This document shows, one piece after another, positions 59,157-64,000 of a DNA stretch of 64,000 nt (its first letter is position 1; every line of letters begins with the position of its first letter). The DNA is taken from the NCBI GenBank assembly GCA_040381035.1, contig JBEIHY010000008.1, positions 1-64,000 on the forward strand, read 5' to 3'. Position numbers and translations under genes: made by a program. Source of the stretch: REEB506 sp040381035 (GTDB lineage Bacteria > Pseudomonadota > Alphaproteobacteria > Caulobacterales > Aquidulcibacteraceae). The notes under the pieces were generated by a model. It had not been told where the DNA came from, made no database searches, and saw only the letters and a list, made by a program, of their open reading frames with translations.

Positions 59157-60252
59157 AGCGATTGGGATCAAGGCTCGCCCATTCGTCCGAGAGCCGGCGA
59201 TCGGACAAATGGGCCGTGATGATCTGCCCGGCAAGCGGGCCATAGAGCCAGCCATTGCGCCCGGCGCCTGACGCGACCAGCAAACCCGTTCCAGCGTCAC
59301 GGCCAATCGACGGCCCCCAATCCGGGCTCATGGCGCGCACCCCGGCCCAGCGCGCCAGTTCCGGCGCGGACTTCATCGTCGGCGCGAAATCAAACAAGCG
59401 CGCCGCAAGCTTGCGCAGTTCCTTCACGTCCGGTTTTGCGTCGCGAACGCCGAACTGCATGCTGGAGCCGAGCACGACGCCGCCATCGGCGCGGGGGGCA
59501 AGGTAGAAGCCTGGCCCGCGCACCACGAAAGGCGGCGCATGTGCGCGCAGGCACGCCATCACGCCAGCGGCGGGGACCAGCACTTGCAGCGCCGGCGCCC
59601 ACGCCATCACGGCCGGCGCATAGCCGGAGCTGAGCAGAACTTCATCAGCGGCAAGCGTTTCGCCATCGCTGAGCGCCACACGCCATAGGCCTTGGGACTG
59701 CGAAATGTCTTCAACCGCAACGCCAAACCGGGCGCTATCCGCGAGCGCTTTTTCCAGCGCCGCCAAAGCGGCCAGCGGCTGCACCAGCGCTTCTTGCTCC
59801 ACCTTCACAGCCAGGCTGGCGCGAAAGCCCAAGCCGGGCCAGGCGGCCCGCACGGCGCCGCCGCGCAGGATCTTGGCGCCGAAACCAACTTCAAGGGCGC
59901 GCGCCGCCAAGGCCATCAAGGCGTCAGCCTGGTCGCGTCCGCCGACATGCAGCGCCCCGCAAGGTTGGTAGGCCGCGCCATGCAGGTCAGGTCCGAGCTC
60001 GGCCCATAATCGAAGCGCGGCGAGACCAAGGCCAAGCCGCATCGGCGAGGACGGGTGTGGCTCCATGAGCGTCTCCGACAGCGGCCCGAGCATTCCCGCC
60101 GCACTCGCCGAAGCGCAGCGCCCGCCAATCTGGGCCGGCGTCGGGCGCGGATCGATGACGCTGACGCGCCAGCCGGCGGCCTGCGCCGCGCGGGCGCAGA
60201 ACAGGCCGAATACACCGGCGCCGACAATCGCCAGATGCTTTTGCGCCGGCAT
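59125..60252 (-). CDS. FAD-dependent oxidoreductase, DAO/ThiO (glycine oxidase)-like
   Basis: The 375-residue protein has an N-terminal FAD motif (HLAIVGAGVFGLFCARAAQAAG; GxGxxG about 11-16), SASAAGMLGP, and C-terminal ASGAGRNGWLYGPLAGQIITAH that closes the cofactor site. It fits the D-amino-acid/glycine/sarcosine oxidase superfamily. No thiamine genes are near, so a ThiO role is not implied; oxidation of sarcosine or a similar amine is equally possible. It starts three bases after the SLOG gene stop, on the same strand. Confidence 0.86.
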   Translation of the reverse strand: MPAQKHLAIVGAGVFGLFCARAAQAAGWRVSVIDPRPTPAQIGGRCASASAAGMLGPLSETLMEPHPSSPMRLGLGLAALRLWAELGPDLHGAAYQPCGALHVGGRDQADALMALAARALEVGFGAKILRGGAVRAAWPGLGFRASLAVKVEQEALVQPLAALAALEKALADSARFGVAVEDISQSQGLWRVALSDGETLAADEVLLSSGYAPAVMAWAPALQVLVPAAGVMACLRAHAPPFVVRGPGFYLAPRADGGVVLGSSMQFGVRDAKPDVKELRKLAARLFDFAPTMKSAPELARWAGVRAMSPDWGPSIGRDAGTGLLVASGAGRNGWLYGPLAGQIITAHLSDRRLSDEWASLDPNRFSSAEPSSHV

Positions 60253-60255
60253 CGC

Positions 60256-60951
60256 TCAAGCGGCGGCGGGCGGGTCCGCCACGCGCATCTCAGAGGGTCG
60301 AGCGGTCTGTTCAAACTGCGCTCTCAGCGCTTGCAACAACCGCGCGCGAAACGAACCAGGCCACGGTTTGGCGGTCGGCAAGATCAACCTGGGGCCATTG
60401 CCGTCGGCGTCGATCCACAAAACCGGCGCGCCCTTTTGCAACGCCAAGGCGCACACCTCTGCGGTGCCGCCAGGCCCCTTGGGCGGTTTGCCGTTCCAGA
60501 CAGCAAGCAGCACGGTGCAGTGGGATGCAATCTCGCGGCCCACGGCGGCATAGCCGGCCGCGCTAATGCCCTGTGCGGCAGCCAGCCTTTCGCCGTCGAT
60601 CTCGTGGCGGGCTATGGCGCGCCGATAAAGGGCGCGGAACTCATCGACACTGTCGGGGAAATCTTCTTCATACCGGGCGCGCTTGAACGGCAGGGGCGAA
60701 GCCATCCGCCAATGACTCGCCAACGCCGCCTGGGCAGCGATGCGGTCGGCGCCCTCAGCAAGCGCGCTGATCAACAGGAGTTTGGAATGACCGTGACCGG
60801 CAAGTCCGGCCGCGGTCGCAACGCCCGCCAAAGCCGCCTCTATCGCGGCGCGAACGCGCGGATGGCCGGCTTCCGGCAACTGATTGAGGCGATGGCCCGT
60901 AACCCCCAGCGCCACGCGCGGGGAAGAAAACCAACTCACGTTTTTGTCCAC
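60256..60951 (-). CDS. SLOG-domain-like protein (TIR/RyR-linked group)
   Basis: A 231-residue Rossmann-like protein with VALGVTGHRLNQLP (about 13-26), ISALAEGADRIAAQAAL (61-77), LPFKRARYEEDFP (87-99) and VLLAVWNGKPPKGPGGTAEVCALAL (147-171). These spaced motifs are those of the SLOG superfamily related to LOG/DprA-type nucleotide-binding proteins; GPGGTAE would hold the phosphate. SLOG domains are thought to sense or process nucleotide-derived ligands. It overlaps the patatin gene by 16 bases, so the two are co-translated. Enzymatic activity is not known. Confidence 0.68.
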   Translation of the reverse strand: MDKNVSWFSSPRVALGVTGHRLNQLPEAGHPRVRAAIEAALAGVATAAGLAGHGHSKLLLISALAEGADRIAAQAALASHWRMASPLPFKRARYEEDFPDSVDEFRALYRRAIARHEIDGERLAAAQGISAAGYAAVGREIASHCTVLLAVWNGKPPKGPGGTAEVCALALQKGAPVLWIDADGNGPRLILPTAKPWPGSFRARLLQALRAQFEQTARPSEMRVADPPAAA

Positions 60952-62165
60952 TCCGGCAGATCAAAATAGGGATTGGGATAATCCCGCCCAACATAGCGCG
61001 CCGCTCCCGCCTGGCCGAGTTCAAGGAGAAGTTCCATGTTGGACGGCTTGCCATTGGCGAGTTCGTCAAGATCCGCGAGTTGCTTGGCGGTGAGCGACCG
61101 GCCGAGCAAGTCTTCGGCAAACATCATCAGCCCCTCCTGGTCGCGCCGCGTCGGCTCCAGGCGCACGTCCATACGCTGATAATCGAGCACGCGGGTGTCG
61201 GTCAGCAGGCTCTTGGTCATGCCTTCGACCTCGGAATTGACGATCCAGGGCCGCAAGGGATCCGACAAGGCTTGCATCAGCATGATGCCTTGCAACTGGG
61301 TGTCATAGATCATGGAGCGCAGCGCCTGGATGCCGCGCAAGCCCGAGGCCATGGCGTGAAACTCCTTGCCGCTGATGCGTGGCCGACGCAGGCCCGTGCC
61401 GAGCGACGTCATCATCAGGCTGCCGACGCCGGCTTTCCAACCGAAGCCATATTCGTGCACGGTGGCAAGCAGCAGGAGCTGCTGGCTGGGATTGTTGTTG
61501 GCGCCGACCGCGCCATCCACGAAATAGCCGAGTTCCCCGTCTTGCGGTTTGCGATCGTCATCGCCTTCAGCGACCTGGATACGAATTTGTACCTCGTCAA
61601 AGAAGGTCGGCGCCGCCGCGCTCGCCTGAACGATATCGATGAGGCGATACTTCTTGTTGGGAACCGTCGCGCCATCGGCGTCCGGCGGGTCATAGTATTT
61701 CGCATTTGGATTGTTGCTTAAAACCCAGGCCGAGCCGGTGTCGATGCGTTTGGCGCACAGCGCAAAGCCGGTGCGCAGATCAGGCGTGCCCAGTGTGCGC
61801 CTGCCAAGCACGCCCTCCAAAGCCTGACGCAGCTTCTTGGCGTCGAACTTTGCGCGCCACAGTCCGTCGCCGGCGCTGCGGCCAAACACCGCCGGGCCAA
61901 GCTTCATATACATGGAAATGAGTTCGGCGGTCTGTAAACCCAGCGCCAGGCCAGACGCGATGATCGCGCCGGTGGAGGTGCCCCCGATCAAGTCATAATA
62001 ATCGCTCAAAACCAGAAATTCGTCGCCAGAGCGGCGGCGCAGCTCCGCCTCGATCCCCGACAGCATACCAAGCGTCAAAATGCCTTTCACGCCGCCGCCA
62101 TCCAGCGCCAGGATACGCTTGGGCCCCTTAAGCGGATCGAGATGATGTTTGAGTGTGCGGCTCAT
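60936..62165 (-). CDS. Patatin-like phospholipase family protein
   Basis: A 409-residue protein with the patatin site: GPKRILALDGGGVKGILTLGML (oxyanion loop, residues 14-35), GGTSTGAII (nucleophile Ser64) and GYFVDGAVGANNNPS (Asp217), all present, so it should be active. C-terminal residues 250-409 are helical and match many bacterial patatin proteins of this group. Patatin effectors act in CBASS-type defence (CapV), where a nucleotide signal triggers membrane lipid cleavage. GAGGGA lies before the ATG at 62165. The gene starts 79 bases from the tRNA-His 3' end. Confidence 0.88.
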   Translation of the reverse strand: MSRTLKHHLDPLKGPKRILALDGGGVKGILTLGMLSGIEAELRRRSGDEFLVLSDYYDLIGGTSTGAIIASGLALGLQTAELISMYMKLGPAVFGRSAGDGLWRAKFDAKKLRQALEGVLGRRTLGTPDLRTGFALCAKRIDTGSAWVLSNNPNAKYYDPPDADGATVPNKKYRLIDIVQASAAAPTFFDEVQIRIQVAEGDDDRKPQDGELGYFVDGAVGANNNPSQQLLLLATVHEYGFGWKAGVGSLMMTSLGTGLRRPRISGKEFHAMASGLRGIQALRSMIYDTQLQGIMLMQALSDPLRPWIVNSEVEGMTKSLLTDTRVLDYQRMDVRLEPTRRDQEGLMMFAEDLLGRSLTAKQLADLDELANGKPSNMELLLELGQAGAARYVGRDYPNPYFDLPEWTKT

Positions 62166-62244
62166 GATGTTCCCTCGCTGGGCAAACCTTAACGGGTCGC
62201 ATCGCCAAGCAGAAGGGGCTTTAGAAATCTGAGCGGAAAGAAAG

Positions 62245-62321
62245 TGGTACCGCCTCTCAGGCTTGAACTGAGGACCTCTGGTTCCACAAACCAGCGCTCT
62301 AACCAACTGAGCTAAGGCGGC
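62245..62321 (-). tRNA. tRNA-His (anticodon GTG)
   Basis: A 77-base tRNA on the minus strand with all four arms and encoded CCA. Anticodon stem CTGGT/ACCAG holds the loop TTGTGGA, anticodon GTG. Acceptor stem GCCGCCT pairs with AGGCGGT, and position 73 is A instead of the usual C; the base before G1 is T. Absence of G-1:C73 is a known alphaproteobacterial trait for tRNA-His. Confidence 0.95.
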
Positions 62322-62334
62322 ACGCGAGGGCGGG

Positions 62335-62363
62335 TTGATACAGGCTCATGCCGCGCCGTTCAA
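62335..62363 (-). promoter_or_regulatory. Sigma-70-type promoter of tRNA-His
   Basis: On the minus strand TTGAAC (62363-62358) and TATCAA (62340-62335) are spaced by 17 bases, close to TTGACA-N17-TATAAT. The -10 end lies 13 bases from the first tRNA base, so transcription would begin just before it. Confidence 0.65.
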
Positions 62364-62372
62364 GAGCCGGCC

Positions 62373-63152
62373 TTAAAGCTTGGCGATCTCTGCGCGCAAG
62401 GCCGCCAAGCGCACATCGTCAGCCGGATGGGTCGACAGCCACGCCAAGGGTTGGGGCCGTTCGGCGTTCAAAGCGATCATCCGCTGCCAGAAGATCGGTG
62501 CGCCGTTCGGGTCATAGCCGGCCTGGCCTGCCAAATTGACGCCGAGGCGGTCGGCTTCCAACTCGTGACGGCGCGAATAGGGCATGACGACGCCATACAC
62601 CAGCCCCAAGCCCAGCACGCCGGCAATGTCGTCGGCATTGGCGCCAAACTCGCCCGACAGCGCGATCGTTGCGAGCTGCACCCCGGCCTGCACTGCAATC
62701 TGCTGGCTCATCCGTTCGGCGGCGTGGCGGGCAGTGACGTGGCCGGCTTCATGGCCCATCACGGCGGCGATTTCGTCATCGCTGCCGGCAAGGTTCATCA
62801 AGCCGGTATAGAAGCCGACCTTGCCGCCCGGCAGCACAAAGGCGTTGATCTCGGCGCTATCGAAGGCGATGAATTCCCAGTTCAGCTGGCCCTGCCCGCT
62901 GGCGTCGGCAACCTTGCGGCCGATCGTTTCCAGCCGCTTTTGAACGCCCGCATCGGCCGGCGGCGGCGCCTTAGCCTTCATCTCCTGCCACATCTGGGCC
63001 GACATTTTCTCCAGCTGCGCATCGGACACGAGCATCAACTGATTGCGCCCCGTAACAGTGTTCTCTGAACAGCCAGGCGCGGCGGCGATCAAGGCGCCGC
63101 CAGCGAGGGCGGGAAACAGCGTGCGGCGGGTGAGGCGGAAGATTTGAGACAT
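62373..63152 (-). CDS. M48 family metalloprotease, lipoprotein
   Basis: The 259-residue protein has a lipoprotein signal with lipobox AAPGC (Cys28), a zinc site HEAGH (134-138) and the third ligand Glu199 in RRHELEADRLGVNLAGQAGYDP, followed by WLSTHPADDVRLAALR. These are features of M48 (Ste24/LoiP/BepA-like) peptidases that check outer-membrane proteins. It would work at a membrane facing the periplasm. The start at 63152 gives the best signal peptide; 17 codons upstream are open. Downstream lies the tRNA-His promoter. Confidence 0.9.
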   Translation of the reverse strand: MSQIFRLTRRTLFPALAGGALIAAAPGCSENTVTGRNQLMLVSDAQLEKMSAQMWQEMKAKAPPPADAGVQKRLETIGRKVADASGQGQLNWEFIAFDSAEINAFVLPGGKVGFYTGLMNLAGSDDEIAAVMGHEAGHVTARHAAERMSQQIAVQAGVQLATIALSGEFGANADDIAGVLGLGLVYGVVMPYSRRHELEADRLGVNLAGQAGYDPNGAPIFWQRMIALNAERPQPLAWLSTHPADDVRLAALRAEIAKL

Positions 63153-63215
63153 GCCGGGCAGATATGGCGCGCCGGGCGCGGCCGCCAGGGCCGGCGCGAT
63201 CACAGCAGCGTCAGC

Positions 63216-64000
63216 TTACCAGCCGTGCGCGGCGAGGAAGGCGCGGGCGTCGGCGGCGGTGGCGGCGGCGTCCTCCTGGTGGGGGACGTGGCCGAGTTTG
63301 GGATAGATCTGCACACGCGATCCCTGGATGGCGGCGGCGAGTTCTTCGGTTTCGGCCAGGCTGACCAACCTGTCTTGGTCGCCATACATCAGCAAAGTCG
63401 GCGCCGTGATCGCGGCTAAAAGCGCTGGCCCATCGCGGCTGTCAAAACCGGCCCGCATCCGCGCCAACAGCACGCCGCGATTGCCGGCGGCGCGGTACAT
63501 CCGATCAGCCAGGCGCACATCGGCGGACGTGATCTTGGACGGATCGGCAAAGCCGCTGCGCACGCCATAGCCCATCACGATCGGGCCGCCGGCCCAACGC
63601 AGCAGGAAACCAACCAGCGGATTGGCCGCCAGCGCGAAGCGGCGGCGCATGGCCGCTGCATCGATCGGCGCCCCGCCGCTATCGACCAGGATCAGGGCCG
63701 CGACCCGCTGCGGCTCAGCGCCGGTAAATCGCCACGCAAACGCCCCGCCCATGGAATTCCCGGCGAGTGCAAAGCGCACAAGACCCAGAGCATCGGCCAG
63801 TTCGCCGATCACCGCGGCCGGATCGGCATTGGCGCCGGCCGGCGGCGGCGGGGTTTGGCCGTGGCCCGGCCAATCGACGCTGATGACGCGGTAATGATCG
63901 CAGAGTGCGGCCGTCCAGCCGTCCCAGGCGCGCAGGTTCCCGGCAAAGCCGTGCAGCAGGATAAGCGGCGGGCCATCGCGCCGGCCGGCGTCGCGAATGT
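63216..64000 (-). CDS. Alpha/beta hydrolase, N-terminus outside the window
   Basis: The frame runs off the right edge, giving about 260 residues. It shows LILLHGFAGNLRAWDGW (oxyanion HG), VISVDWPGHGQTP, the nucleophile elbow LAGNSMGGAFAW, LLMYGDQDRLVS (acid) and LGHVPHQED (His), so the Ser-Asp-His triad is complete. It belongs to the broad alpha/beta hydrolase group (esterase, lactonase, C-C hydrolase). Substrate unknown. Its stop lies 63 bases from the start of the M48 gene on the same strand. Confidence 0.9.
   Translation of the reverse strand, partial: IRDAGRRDGPPLILLHGFAGNLRAWDGWTAALCDHYRVISVDWPGHGQTPPPPAGANADPAAVIGELADALGLVRFALAGNSMGGAFAWRFTGAEPQRVAALILVDSGGAPIDAAAMRRRFALAANPLVGFLLRWAGGPIVMGYGVRSGFADPSKITSADVRLADRMYRAAGNRGVLLARMRAGFDSRDGPALLAAITAPTLLMYGDQDRLVSLAETEELAAAIQGSRVQIYPKLGHVPHQEDAAATAADARAFLAAHGW

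Noticed and set aside
62165..62321. Integrative island with att sites at tRNA-His
   Set aside because: I found no second copy of the tRNA 3' end in the window and no integrase gene, so only proximity can be stated.
1..64000. CRISPR arrays, rRNA genes and phage or conjugation genes
   Set aside because: No regularly spaced repeats, rRNA sequence or structural phage or transfer genes were seen.

Overview
This looks like a chromosomal segment of a GC-rich alphaproteobacterium. The evidence is a DUF2336 protein, a CheE-like protein, several short operons with ATGA/TGATG start-stop overlaps, and a tRNA-His that has A at position 73 and no visible G-1, a trait known from many alphaproteobacteria. 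The gene mix (TonB receptor, RND pump, many CoA-dependent enzymes, soluble hydrolases) fits a free-living heterotroph of soil or water. I cannot assign the genus; Caulobacterales/Hyphomonadales-like is a guess. Apart from one clipped IS5-type element at the left edge I see no phage, conjugation or CRISPR genes.

Layout. 1-201: end of an IS5-family element. 378-5089: HI0933-type flavoprotein, DUF445 membrane protein, sodium:solute symporter and a lipoprotein c-type cytochrome whose gene carries a perfect 14-bp hairpin. 5091-11120 (minus): RND permease, membrane fusion protein, two damaged reading frames including a run of ten G, and a class II aldolase. 11214-15216: NAD kinase, CheE-like protein, NUDIX hydrolase, an EAL-like remnant and DUF2336. 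15322-20162: type III CoA-transferase, then (minus) a TonB receptor, a clear terminator and a CpcT/CpeT-like protein. 20367-26343: a tightly coupled ten-gene operon rich in amide hydrolases (two isochorismatase-type cysteine hydrolases, two PuuE-like deacetylases and a nitrilase relative that has lost its catalytic Cys and Lys), divergent from the TonB receptor. I read receptor plus operon as a candidate uptake and hydrolysis system for a ureide-like or cyclic-amide compound.

26347-34924: a PEP-mutase-family lyase with LeuC/LeuD-like dehydratase subunits, glutaryl-CoA dehydrogenase, a HutC-type GntR regulator, and a membrane protein/FAD oxidase/aldehyde dehydrogenase operon. 34925-47674: DUF3598 protein, enoyl-CoA hydratase, amidase, phenylacetate-CoA-ligase-like enzyme, MmgE/PrpD protein, class I CoA-transferase, a second GntR regulator, two type III CoA-transferases, an acyl-CoA dehydrogenase, a MaoC hydratase and a CitE-like CoA-ester lyase. 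This set resembles the itaconate/methylsuccinate (rip, ict-ich-ccl) genes of Pseudomonas and Yersinia. The two minus-strand operons on either side of the regulator share an identical 14-base sequence with a 10-bp palindrome at their 5' ends.

47723-64000: potassium channel with a zinc ribbon, a third PuuE-like protein, RsgA, lipoprotein, SDR, methyltransferase, a broken GFA gene, VOC/MDR/CoA-transferase/GST operon, a ThiO-like oxidase, a patatin-SLOG gene pair beside tRNA-His (a possible nucleotide-signalling or defence module), an M48 lipoprotein protease and a clipped alpha/beta hydrolase. The most promising new biology is the ten-gene hydrolase operon, the itaconate-type regulon with its shared operator, and the patatin-SLOG pair.
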